Positions 1-5,463 of a DNA stretch of 5,463 nt are shown piece after piece. The position numbers were made by a program, and so were the translations under genes. The notes under the pieces were generated by a model. The model had not been told where the DNA came from. It saw only the letters and a list, made by a program, of their open reading frames with translations, and made no database searches. Source of the DNA: Pseudonocardiales bacterium (GTDB lineage Bacteria; Actinomycetota; Actinomycetes; Mycobacteriales; Jatrophihabitantaceae); NCBI GenBank assembly GCA_030840415.1, contig JAVEEO010000449.1:1-5463 (forward strand), read 5' to 3'. Numbering within the stretch: the first letter of the stretch is position 1; each line of letters starts with the position of its first letter.

Positions 1-1
1 C

Positions 2-490
2 GACGTGATCGCGGTCAACAAGGCCGACGGCGAGCATGCCGACCCCTCGCGGCGGGCGGCCCGCGAGCTGTCCGGGGCGCTGCGGTTGCTGCGCGGTGCC
101 GAGGGTGAGTGGCAGCCGCCGGTGCTGACCTGCAGCGCGCTGCACAACACCGGCCTGGACGAGGTGTGGAAGCACGTGCAGCGGCACCGGCAGAAATTGC
201 TGGCCGACGGCGGGTTCGAGGCCAAGCGACGCCGCCAGCTGGTGGACTGGACCCGGTCGATGGTGCGTGATCGGTTGCTGGAACAACTGGAAACCCCGGC
301 GGCGCGGACGCTGGTCACAGCCGCCGAGGCGGCCGTGCTGGCCGGCGAGCTGACTCCCGCGCAGGCGGCGGACCGGATCCTGGCCGGCCTGCCGGGTTCT
401 GCCGAGCCCAACTTGCCGGGCTCTGCCGAACCCAACCTTTCGGGTTCCGCACCTGGCCTGCCGAGTGGGGAAGGAGCGGAGCGATCATGA
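2..490 (+). CDS. meaB: MeaB/ArgK-family GTPase, methylmalonyl-CoA mutase chaperone (3' part)
   Basis: This is the C-terminal part of a MeaB-type G3E P-loop GTPase. Family members bind methylmalonyl-CoA mutase in the cytoplasm, gate loading of adenosylcobalamin and protect the mutase from inactivation. The frame is open at the left edge, so the P-loop and switch regions lie outside. Visible are the guanine-specificity motif NKAD (residues 6-9 of the fragment), a following SAL motif in the segment CSALHNTGLDEVW, and the helical arm RRRQLVDWTRSMVRDRLLEQL, all typical of MeaB. The conserved part ends at about ILAGLPG. The last 30 or so residues are a low-complexity tail with the octapeptide LPGSAEPN repeated, unlike the usual MeaB end. 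The stop overlaps the next start (ATGA), which suggests translational coupling. Mutase genes are expected upstream. ArgK is an older name for the family; a role in arginine transport is not supported here. Confidence 0.9.
   Translation, partial: DVIAVNKADGEHADPSRRAARELSGALRLLRGAEGEWQPPVLTCSALHNTGLDEVWKHVQRHRQKLLADGGFEAKRRRQLVDWTRSMVRDRLLEQLETPAARTLVTAAEAAVLAGELTPAQAADRILAGLPGSAEPNLPGSAEPNLSGSAPGLPSGEGAERS
391..450 (+). repeat. 24-bp tandem repeat with palindromic units at the meaB 3' end
   Basis: Two 24-bp units (391-414 and 415-438) match at 21 of 24 positions, and a decayed third copy starts at 439. The units encode the octapeptide LPGSAEPN twice. Each unit contains an inverted repeat around the loop TGCC: GGGTTC/GAGCCC in unit 1 (394-399 with 404-409, one G-T wobble) and GGGCTC/GAACCC in unit 2 (418-423 with 428-433, one mismatch). 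The right arm of unit 2 also pairs perfectly with GGGTTC at 442-447. The period and arms are read directly from the sequence. Whether this is a dispersed palindromic element or local slippage is not decided by the window. Confidence 0.75.
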
Positions 491-657
491 CAAACCCCGG
501 TGGGCTCGCGCGGTTCAAGGACCTGTGCCTGGACGCCGTCGATGTCGAGGCGGCGGCCGGGTTCTGGTCGGCGGCCCTCGGCCTGGAGGTCCGCCGCTCG
601 GGGGAGAACGTCCGGCTGGCCGGGCCGTCGGCGGGCCACACGGTGTGGATCAACCAG

Positions 658-692
658 GTGCCCGAGCCGAAGACCGTCAAGAACCGGGTGCA
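658..692 (+). repeat. Direct repeat copy 1 within VOC gene (partner 1011-1045)
   Basis: This 35-bp stretch encodes VPEPKTVKNRVH of VOC module 1. It matches 1011-1045 in module 2 at 34 of 35 positions. A second shared block, GAGTTCTGCGCCTTCGTCC, is identical at 802-820 and 1158-1176. The similarity is much higher than between the rest of the two modules. This points to strong constraint on the motif, gene conversion, or both. Confidence 0.85.
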
Positions 693-1010
693 TCTGGACG
701 TCCACGCCGGCTCGCTGGCCGAGCTCACCGACCGCGGCGCCCGGGTGGTGCCGGCCGATGCCGAGCTGCCCTGGACCGTCCTCACCGATCCGGACGGCCA
801 GGAGTTCTGCGCCTTCGTCCGGGAGTCCTCGATTGACAAGGTGCCCGATTACCGGCTGTACGAGGTGGTCGTCGACTGTGCCGAGTCCGAGACCGAGTCG
901 CTGGTCCGCTGGTGGGCTTCGGTGCTGGGCGGCGAGCTGGAGCGCGGCGAGGACGACTGGGGTCTGACAAGGTGCCGGGCATGCCGTTCGAGTACCTGGT
1001 CTTCGGGGCG

Positions 1011-1045
1011 GTGCCCGAGCCGAAGACGGTCAAGAACCGGGTGCA
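1011..1045 (+). repeat. Direct repeat copy 2 within VOC gene (partner 658-692)
   Basis: This is the second copy of the 35-bp VOC repeat. It encodes VPEPKTVKNRVH of module 2 and differs from 658-692 by a single base (ACC versus ACG, both threonine). The lone difference is therefore silent. Confidence 0.85.
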
Positions 1046-1224
1046 CTGGGATGTCGAGGTGGCCGACCCGCAACTGCTGATCGACGCCGGAGCCACCCTG
1101 CTGCGCCCGCTCGGCGGCGACCTCGAATGGCACGTGCTGGCCGATCCGGCCGGCAACGAGTTCTGCGCCTTCGTCCCCGCGCTCGGCAAGGGCGGGCCCG
1201 ATTCGGAGGAAGCCGGGGGATAAG

Positions 1225-2421
1225 GTGCCCTGTGTGCCCAGCAGCCTCCACGCCGACGCCCTCGAGTGGCTGGGCGTTCACCAGGGCGAGCTGATCGGCT
1301 GGCGGCGCGAGCTGCACAGCCATCCCGAGGTGGGCTACGCCGAGTACCGCACCACCGACCTGATCATCACGGTGCTCTCCAGCTTCGGCCTGGCACCGCA
1401 GCGGCTGTCGATCGGCACCGGGGTGATCTGCGACATCGGCGAGGGGCCGGACTTCGTGGCGCTGCGGGCCGACATCGACGCGCTGCCGCTGCCCGACAGC
1501 AAGCAGGTGAGCTACGCCTCGCAGAACGCCGGGGTCTGCCACGCCTGCGGCCATGACGTGCACACGGCGATCCTGCTGGCGGTGGCCGGTTGCCTGGCCC
1601 GGGCCGAGCGGCTGCCGGGGTCGGTCCGGCTGATCTTCCAGCCGGCCGAGGAGCGCTTGCCCGGTGGCGCCGAGGCAGTGGTGAACGAGGGCGGCTTGAA
1701 AGGCGTGGGCGAGATCTTCGCACTGCACTGCGACCCGAAGCTGACCGTCGGCCAGATCGGACTGCGGGTCGGGCCGATCACCGCCTCGTGCAACCAGATC
1801 GACATCAAGCTCACCGGGCCCGGTGGCCATACCGCCCGGCCGCAGCTGACGGTGGACCTGGTCTACGCCATGGGCAAGCTGATCACCGAGCTGCCCGGGC
1901 TGCTGTCACGCCGGATCGATCCGCGGGCCGCGGTCTCGCTGGTCTGGGGTGCGGTGACCGCCGGTTCGGCCGCCAACGCGATCCCCACCACCGGCACGCT
2001 GCGCGGCACCGTCCGGATGCTCGACGGCAAGCTGTGGAACCAGCTGGAAACGATCGTCAGCGAACTGGCCCGCCAGATCGTGGCGCCGACCAATGTCGAC
2101 ATCGAGATCAACTACGACCCGGGCGTGCCGGCGGTCAGCAACGACGGCTCGCTGGTCACCATCCAGACCCAGGCGGCGCTGGCGGCGTTCGGCCCGCAGG
2201 CGGTGGCCGACACGTTGCAGTCGATGGGTGGCGAGGACTTCGCCTGGTACCTGCAGACCGTTCCCGGCGCGCTGGCCCGGCTCGGGGTCCGGCCGGCCGG
2301 GGCGGCGGTCTATGACCTGCACCAGTCGAACTTCGACATCGACGAGGACGCGCTGGCGATCGGGGTCCGGTTCACCGCCGCGCTGCTCGACGAGTTCTGG
2401 GCCGCGCCGGGGCACCTCTAA
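1225..2421 (+). CDS. M20D-family metal-dependent amidohydrolase (AmiA1-like)
   Basis: This is a complete 398-residue M20D peptidase-family amidohydrolase. The family cleaves amide bonds of N-acyl amino acids, hippurate and similar conjugates in the cytoplasm with two metal ions. Expected ligands are present: C108 and H110 in CHACGHDVHTA, catalytic E142 and ligand E143 in FQPAEE, H168 in FALHCD, and H366 in YDLHQSNFDID. The lid/dimer domain (about 185-300) carries GPGGHTARP with H202 and the AGSAANAIPTTGTLRGTVR signature. The GGEDFAWY motif is at 335-342. Length is normal and there is no signal peptide. The pattern most resembles M. tuberculosis AmiA1 (Rv3305c) from memory; the true substrate is unknown. 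GTG at 1225 lies one base after the VOC stop, with GGGGGA at 1215-1220 upstream. GTG at 1234, nine bases on, with AAGG at 1222-1225, is an equally plausible start. It is probably co-transcribed with meaB and the VOC gene. Confidence 0.9.
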   Translation: MPCVPSSLHADALEWLGVHQGELIGWRRELHSHPEVGYAEYRTTDLIITVLSSFGLAPQRLSIGTGVICDIGEGPDFVALRADIDALPLPDSKQVSYASQNAGVCHACGHDVHTAILLAVAGCLARAERLPGSVRLIFQPAEERLPGGAEAVVNEGGLKGVGEIFALHCDPKLTVGQIGLRVGPITASCNQIDIKLTGPGGHTARPQLTVDLVYAMGKLITELPGLLSRRIDPRAAVSLVWGAVTAGSAANAIPTTGTLRGTVRMLDGKLWNQLETIVSELARQIVAPTNVDIEINYDPGVPAVSNDGSLVTIQTQAALAAFGPQAVADTLQSMGGEDFAWYLQTVPGALARLGVRPAGAAVYDLHQSNFDIDEDALAIGVRFTAALLDEFWAAPGHL

Positions 2422-2556
2422 AAGATTATCGACTGGGAGCTGACCGCTCTGCGGCTCCGATTCCAGCGCAGCTCCTCGACTGAGCTGGAAGCGGTGATTA
2501 CGAGAAACTTCCTCGAAATCCGTTTGCTGGCAGTCGTGACCCGATGTCGTTCGTAG
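2422..2556 (+). other. In-frame open stretch after the amidohydrolase stop (possible remnant)
   Basis: Directly after the TAA of the amidohydrolase gene the same frame stays open for 44 codons, beginning KIIDWELTALRLRFQRSSST, and ends at TAG 2554-2556. No ATG, GTG or TTG lies near its beginning with an SD. G/C occupies the third position in 31 of 44 codons, which is compatible with decayed coding sequence but below the neighbours. It could be a fragment left by the event that brought in the DUF488 gene, or chance. I do not recognise it. The rest of the gap to 2653 contains no supported gene. Confidence 0.2.
2437..2490 (+). terminator. Weak tandem hairpins downstream of the amidohydrolase gene
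   Basis: Two inverted repeats follow the amidohydrolase stop. The first pairs GAG (2437-2439) and CCGC (2444-2447) with GCGG (2451-2454) and CTC (2455-2457), with one bulge. The second has perfect 7-bp arms TTCCAGC (2461-2467) and GCTGGAA (2484-2490) around a 16-base loop, which itself offers the competing pairing AGCTC/GAGCT (2470-2474 with 2482-2486). No T-run follows, so a classical rho-independent terminator is not shown. The position between two convergent genes is the main support. Confidence 0.2.
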
Positions 2557-2653
2557 GTAACCAGGAGGAGAACGTCCAACGCCGAGCATCTTTCACCGTG
2601 CTGGGCCTCTATTATCCGCGTTCAACGGACATCGAACGAACTGGGCTAGTGTT

Positions 2654-3109
2654 CTAGAGCCTTATCAGGTCGAGTGTCGGTTCGACTCGCTGAAGCTCGA
2701 CGGCCACGAGATGGCGGTGACAAGCAAGGTGATCTCGCTCGAAGCAGAGCAGTGCGACCGTTTCATCCTCAAGCAATTCTGCAACCTTTTTCAAGGCCTG
2801 TTCGCCTTCGGGGGTGGCGATGTGCTCCCGGTATGAAGCGTGGCTGTGAGCACTGCCCGTCCGAAACGGCGCTCGATTATCCCTAGGATTTCCCAATGCT
2901 CGCAAATGCAGGTAACCGATACCGGCTGCATTCAGCGATTCTGCGAGCTTGCGCTTTGATAGCCCGGGCTTGCGCGACAATGGCGTCAACCTCACGTCGA
3001 CCAGTACGGTGACGGACTTGCTCAATAGTCTGGCTACCAGCTCGTCCACTGAGCGGCCCTCATAGCCGAGGCTCACCAGCGGGGACTTCGACATATCACA
3101 GAGTGTCAT
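2654..3109 (-). CDS. DUF488 family protein
   Basis: The 151-residue product carries the DUF488 signature through most of its length: GYEGRS (15-20), DVR (38-40), SRKPGLSKRKL (45-55), HLRALGNP (68-75), CFERD (122-126) and CHR (130-132). Cys122, Cys130 and His131 form the conserved C-terminal cluster. The biochemical function of DUF488 is unknown. The ATG at 3109 has AGGA nine bases upstream; the in-frame ATG at residue 6 (3094) has no clear site, so the longer form is preferred. The gene lies 40 bp after the cyclotransferase-like gene on the same strand and may be co-transcribed with it. It uses codons rare in the neighbours, for example AGA-CTA-TTG at residues 27-29 and ATA-AGG just before the TAG stop, and its GC looks clearly lower (about 55% over 2641-2700). 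This suggests horizontal gain between the amidohydrolase and cyclotransferase genes. Confidence 0.88.
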   Translation of the reverse strand: MTLCDMSKSPLVSLGYEGRSVDELVARLLSKSVTVLVDVRLTPLSRKPGLSKRKLAESLNAAGIGYLHLRALGNPRDNRAPFRTGSAHSHASYREHIATPEGEQALKKVAELLEDETVALLCFERDHLACHRHLVAVELQRVEPTLDLIRL

Positions 3110-3149
3110 GGCCTGCCGTCCTGGCCGCCGAAGTGGACCTGGGTGAGCC

Positions 3150-3602
3150 TCAGCCGCCGATGGAGCGGCAGGGACGCTGGCGCAGCTCGTCGACGTAGTC
3201 GCCCGGCGCTCCGGCGGCGTCCGCCGCCTCGGCGATCAGCCCCAGGTAGCGGGCCGAGGGCAGGCCGCCCTCGTAGCCGTTGAGCACGTAGGTCCAGGCG
3301 AGCACGTCGCCCTCCAGGGTGGAGACCCGCAGCCGGGACGTCCGGTAGAGGCCGGAGTCGGCGCTCTCCCACTTGTCCAGCGCGACCCGGTCCTGGGCGG
3401 TGATGTCGTAGAGCGCGACGAACACCGCGGCGCCGGGCTCCTCCACCAGGGTGGCCAGCGCGCCCTCCCAGCCCAGGTCCTCGCCGCCGAAGGTCAGCCG
3501 CCAGTGCGGCAACCAGCCGGTGCCGGCGAACGGCGAGTGCGGGCACCTGGTGCGCATCTGGTCCGGGTCCATGTTGGAGCCGTACGCGGCGTAGAGAGGC
3601 AC
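3150..3602 (-). CDS. Gamma-glutamylcyclotransferase-like (GGCT/AIG2 fold) protein
   Basis: The 150-residue product has the GGCT fold hallmarks. An N-terminal YAAYGSNMDP (4-13) corresponds to the substrate-binding YGSN loop. The motif LDKWESADSGLYR (75-87) contains E79, the likely catalytic acid/base by analogy with human GGCT. WTYVLNGY follows at 103-110. Known family members convert gamma-glutamyl amino acids or peptides to 5-oxoproline in the cytoplasm; the substrate here is unproven. The start is GTG at 3602. It is probably leaderless, because a TAGGCT -10-like hexamer ends only eight bases upstream; an alternative weak SD (TAGG) overlaps the same bases. The gene is divergent from lpdA, as for Rv3304 beside Rv3303c in M. 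tuberculosis from memory. Codon use is typical of the high-GC neighbours, unlike the DUF488 gene downstream. Confidence 0.82.
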   Translation of the reverse strand: MPLYAAYGSNMDPDQMRTRCPHSPFAGTGWLPHWRLTFGGEDLGWEGALATLVEEPGAAVFVALYDITAQDRVALDKWESADSGLYRTSRLRVSTLEGDVLAWTYVLNGYEGGLPSARYLGLIAEAADAAGAPGDYVDELRQRPCRSIGG

Positions 3603-3610
3603 GAGAACGC

Positions 3611-3641
3611 AGCCTACCGACAGATCGGCCGATGATCGTCA
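3611..3641 (-). promoter_or_regulatory. Predicted leaderless promoter of the cyclotransferase-like gene
   Basis: Read on the - strand, TAGGCT at 3616-3611 fits the actinobacterial -10 consensus TANNNT and ends eight bases before the GTG start at 3602. This would place the transcript start at or next to the start codon. A TGACGA element at 3641-3636 gives a -35-like box with a 19-base spacer. The match is only to short consensus motifs, so it is a prediction. Confidence 0.35.
3624..3633. promoter_or_regulatory. 10-bp perfect palindrome in the divergent spacer
   Basis: ATCGGCCGAT is a perfect 10-bp palindrome in the 75-bp gap between the divergent cyclotransferase-like and lpdA starts. It falls inside the predicted -35/-10 spacer of the - strand promoter, a typical operator position. 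No regulator gene lies in the window and the arms are short, so binding is speculative. Confidence 0.2.
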
Positions 3642-3677
3642 GCCCCGGGCGGGTACGTCCGGGTCAGATCCGCGACA

Positions 3678-5087
3678 ATGGCTGGTGTGAGACGTATCGC
3701 GATCATCGGTGGCGGCCCGGCGGGATACGAGGCCGCCCAGGTCGCGGCCGAACTCGGCGCCGAAGTCAGCCTGATCGAGTCCGACGGCATGGGTGGCGCC
3801 TGCGTGCTCTACGACTGCGTGCCGTCCAAGACCTTGATCGCCACCTCCGAGAAGGTCACCGCGTTCCGGGACGCCCCCGCGGTGGGGGTCAGCTCGTCGG
3901 CGGCCGGCGAGGTCGGCGTGCAGCTGGCGGTGGTCAACGAGCGGGTGCGTCGGCTGGCGGCCAACCAGTCCGCCGACATCGCCGCCCGGCTGGCCAAGCA
4001 CGGCGTCCGGGTGATCGCGGGCCGGGCCTGCTTCGCCGCCGACCAGCGGGGCCGGACGTTCGCGGTCGAGGTCAGCGGGGCCGACGGGCCGGAACGGCTC
4101 GAGGCCGACGTGGTGCTGCTGGCCACCGGCGGGACCCCGCGGGTGCTGCCCGGCGCCGAACCGGACGGCGAGCGCATCCTGTCCTGGCGCCAGCTCTATG
4201 ACCTGACCGAGTTGCCCAGCCATCTGATCGTGGTCGGCTCCGGTGTCACCGGCGCCGAGTTCGCCTCCGGCTACAGCGAGATGGGCGTGCCGGTGACCCT
4301 GGTGTCCAGCCGCGAGAAGGTGCTGCCCGGCGAGGACCCGGAAGCCGCCGACGTCATCGAGAAGGTGTTCACCGAGCGCGGCGGCACCCTGGTCAAGCAG
4401 GCCCGGGCGGCCTCGGTGGTCCGGGTCGGCGACGGGGTCGAGGTCCGGTTGGTGGACGGGCGCACCATCACCGGTTCACACGTCCTGATGTGCGTCGGGT
4501 CGGTGCCCAACACCGCCGGCCTGGGCCTGGAGCACGTGGGCCTGGCACCGAACGCGGCCGGTTTCATCGAGGTGGACCGGGTCTCGCGCACCGAGGTCCC
4601 CGGCATCTACGCCGCCGGTGACTGCACCGGCGTGCTGTTGCTGGCCTCGGTCGCCGCCATGCAGGGCCGGGTGGCCATGTGGCACGCCCTCGGCGAGGCG
4701 GTGCAGCCGCTACGGCTCAAGACCGTGGCCGCCAACGTCTTCACCCACCCCGAGATCGCCACCGTCGGCATCGGCCACGCGGCGGTGACCTCCGGGGCGG
4801 TCCCGGCCCGCACCATCACGCTGCCGCTGAGTGGCAACGCCCGGGCCAAGATGCAGGGTTTCACCGAGGGCTTCGTCAAGATCTACTGCCGTCCCGCCTC
4901 GGGGGTGGTGATCGGCGGTTCGGTGGTGGCCCCGCAGGCCTCGGAGCTGATCCACTCGATCGCCGTGGCCGTCCAGCTGGGCCTGACCGTCAACGCGCTG
5001 GCCGCCACCTTCACGATCTACCCGTCGATCTCGGGCTCGGTCACCGAGGCGGCGCGGCAGCTGATGCACCACGACGACCTGGACTGA
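3678..5087 (+). CDS. lpdA: LpdA-type NAD(P)H quinone reductase (flavoprotein disulfide reductase homologue)
   Basis: This complete 469-residue protein is colinear with M. tuberculosis LpdA (Rv3303c), an FAD enzyme that reduces quinones with NAD(P)H rather than acting as a lipoamide dehydrogenase. The FAD dinucleotide motif GGGPAGYEAA is at 11-20. The region GGACVLYDCVPSKT (39-52) holds C42 and C47. ATGGTPRVLPG is at 149-159, the NAD(P)H-binding motif VGSGVTGAEFASGY at 186-199, and the second FAD motif YAAGDC at 311-316. The C-terminal dimer domain has TVAANVFTHPEIATVG. At the site of the HxxxxE pair it reads YPSISGS, so Tyr448 and Gly453 replace His and Glu, as in Rv3303c. The full CxxxxC differs from the single Cys I remember for Rv3303c. 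ATG at 3678 has no good SD; GTG at 3687 is an alternative. TCAGAT at 3664-3669, eight bases upstream, is a weak -10-like sequence, so leaderless expression is possible. Confidence 0.93.
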   Translation: MAGVRRIAIIGGGPAGYEAAQVAAELGAEVSLIESDGMGGACVLYDCVPSKTLIATSEKVTAFRDAPAVGVSSSAAGEVGVQLAVVNERVRRLAANQSADIAARLAKHGVRVIAGRACFAADQRGRTFAVEVSGADGPERLEADVVLLATGGTPRVLPGAEPDGERILSWRQLYDLTELPSHLIVVGSGVTGAEFASGYSEMGVPVTLVSSREKVLPGEDPEAADVIEKVFTERGGTLVKQARAASVVRVGDGVEVRLVDGRTITGSHVLMCVGSVPNTAGLGLEHVGLAPNAAGFIEVDRVSRTEVPGIYAAGDCTGVLLLASVAAMQGRVAMWHALGEAVQPLRLKTVAANVFTHPEIATVGIGHAAVTSGAVPARTITLPLSGNARAKMQGFTEGFVKIYCRPASGVVIGGSVVAPQASELIHSIAVAVQLGLTVNALAATFTIYPSISGSVTEAARQLMHHDDLD

Positions 5088-5122
5088 CATACCCATCCGA
5101 CGAAGTATTGGACGGACGATAG

Positions 5123-5463
5123 ATGGACATCTCACCGGAACAGATCGAGAAATCCCGCCGGACGATCCGGGCCGCGGCGGTCTTCGCCGACAACTCCGAG
5201 ACGATCGTGGCGCACGTGGGGCTGCTACCCGAGGACCACGTGGTGGTCGCGGTGGTGACCGAGGACTACTCCTTCGACGGCGTGCACCACGTCGCGCGCA
5301 CCGAGCTGGTCGAGCGGGTGCCGGCGCTGGAGGGCGAGCGCGGCTGGGCGATGGTGTTCTCCCCGGGCGCCGATGTCGAGCACGTCGGCTCGCGCACCAC
5401 CGAGATGATCGCGCTGGCCGAGAAGCGCATCGAGATGATCTCGCGGATCGCCGCCCGCCGGCA
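5123..5463 (+). CDS. Unrecognised protein, 5' part (runs off the window)
   Basis: An open frame of 113 codons starts at ATG 5123, 35 bases after the lpdA stop, and continues past the right edge. GGACGGA at 5110-5116 is a weak ribosome binding site. G/C dominates third positions, as in the neighbours, which supports real coding. The product begins MDISPEQIEKSRRTIRAA. It has an alternating hydrophobic stretch (HVVVAVVTEDY, about 39-49) suggesting a beta strand and a C-terminal charged helix (TTEMIALAEKRIEMISRIAARR). There is no signal peptide, no transmembrane segment and no motif that I recognise. Because it follows lpdA closely on the same strand, it is probably co-transcribed. It is not the glpD2 gene that lies next to lpdA in M. 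tuberculosis. Function unknown. Confidence 0.7.
   Translation, partial: MDISPEQIEKSRRTIRAAAVFADNSETIVAHVGLLPEDHVVVAVVTEDYSFDGVHHVARTELVERVPALEGERGWAMVFSPGADVEHVGSRTTEMIALAEKRIEMISRIAARR

Larger units (their letters stand above)
487..1223 (+). pseudogene. Two-domain VOC/glyoxalase-like protein, frameshifted
   Basis: The sequence encodes two tandem VOC-superfamily modules of the actinobacterial Glyoxalase_6 type. Module 1 (about residues 10-113) has VPEPKTVKNRVHLDV at 58-72 and DPDGQEFCAF at 101-110. Module 2 has the matching VPEPKTVKNRVHWDV and DPAGNEFCAF. The ATG at 487 overlaps the meaB stop and has AAGGAG at 471-476 as ribosome binding site. Reading runs well to DDWG, then the first frame turns into arginine/cysteine-rich nonsense and stops at 1080, while module 2 continues in the -1 frame to TAA at 1221-1223. 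Adding one G at about 966 (CTGACAAG to CTGGACAAG) restores WGLDKVPG and a 245-residue protein. Such proteins are often annotated as glyoxalase or bleomycin-resistance-like; the substrate is unknown. It is either a recent pseudogene or a base-calling error. Module 1 alone could still fold. Start, modules and frame change are clear; function is not. Confidence 0.8.

Noticed and set aside
315..839. Long - strand open frame opposite meaB and the VOC gene
   Set aside because: It is rich in Arg, Ser, Pro and Ala with no recognisable motif, and it lies antisense to two well-supported genes. High GC makes such frames common.
955..975. Programmed -1 ribosomal frameshift in the VOC gene
   Set aside because: The site TGGGGTCTGACAAGG has no X-XXY-YYZ slippery heptamer, and a single missing G explains the break more simply.
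1030..1830. 266-codon - strand open frame opposite the VOC gene and amidohydrolase
   Set aside because: It is the complement of strongly conserved M20 motifs, with no domain or upstream ribosome site of its own.
1906..2589. 227-codon - strand open frame
   Set aside because: It covers the amidohydrolase C-terminal domain in antisense. Its first part in the gap shows no family motif.
2565..2590. Strong SD-like AGGAGGAG in the intergenic gap as start of a small + strand gene
   Set aside because: No ATG, GTG or TTG follows at a usable distance with an open frame.
2619..2638. CGTTC/GAACG inverted repeat as terminator of the DUF488 gene
   Set aside because: The arms are only 5 bp around a 10-base loop, with no T-run on the - strand. 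This is near chance expectation.
3106..3546. - strand open frame overlapping the cyclotransferase-like gene and the DUF488 start
   Set aside because: It is Arg/Gly-rich and out of frame with the clear YGSN and LDKWE motifs of the gene on the same strand.
4710..5135. - strand open frame opposite the lpdA 3' end
   Set aside because: It is low-complexity Gly/Arg/Asp sequence antisense to the conserved lpdA dimer domain.

Overview
The window reads as chromosomal DNA of a high-GC actinobacterium. Most genes show strong G/C third-position bias, GTG starts are used, and the best-recognised genes (lpdA, an AmiA1-like M20 amidohydrolase, a gamma-glutamylcyclotransferase-like gene) resemble the Mycobacterium tuberculosis Rv3303c-Rv3305c neighbourhood as I remember it. 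The MeaB fragment implies a B12-dependent methylmalonyl-CoA mutase upstream. Propionibacteriales or a relative would fit, but the sequence alone does not fix the genus.

Layout on the + strand: (1) positions 2-490 hold the 3' part of meaB, the GTPase chaperone of methylmalonyl-CoA mutase. It ends in a low-complexity tail encoded by a 24-bp tandem repeat with palindromic units. (2) Positions 487-1223 hold a two-domain VOC (glyoxalase-like) gene that starts on an ATGA overlap with meaB and is broken by a one-base frameshift near 966. (3) Positions 1225-2421 hold an intact M20D-type amidohydrolase one base later. These three look like one transcription unit. (4) Positions 2422-2653 are non-coding or decayed sequence with weak hairpins. 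(5) On the - strand, a gamma-glutamylcyclotransferase-like gene (3602-3150) is followed 40 bp later by a DUF488 gene (3109-2654). The DUF488 gene and its 3' flank are visibly poorer in GC and use codons rare in the neighbours, so they look acquired. (6) A 75-bp divergent spacer holds a leaderless-type -10 element and a 10-bp palindrome. (7) Positions 3678-5087 (+) hold lpdA, a flavoprotein disulfide reductase homologue without the usual His-Glu pair. (8) Positions 5123-5463 (+) hold the 5' part of an unrecognised gene that runs off the window.

No rRNA, tRNA, CRISPR array, insertion sequence or defence system is visible. The best leads are the VOC frameshift, the palindromic repeat at the meaB 3' end, the DUF488 insertion, and an LpdA that keeps a full CxxxxC redox motif although the base pair it normally works with is gone. 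I see no convincing new multi-gene system.
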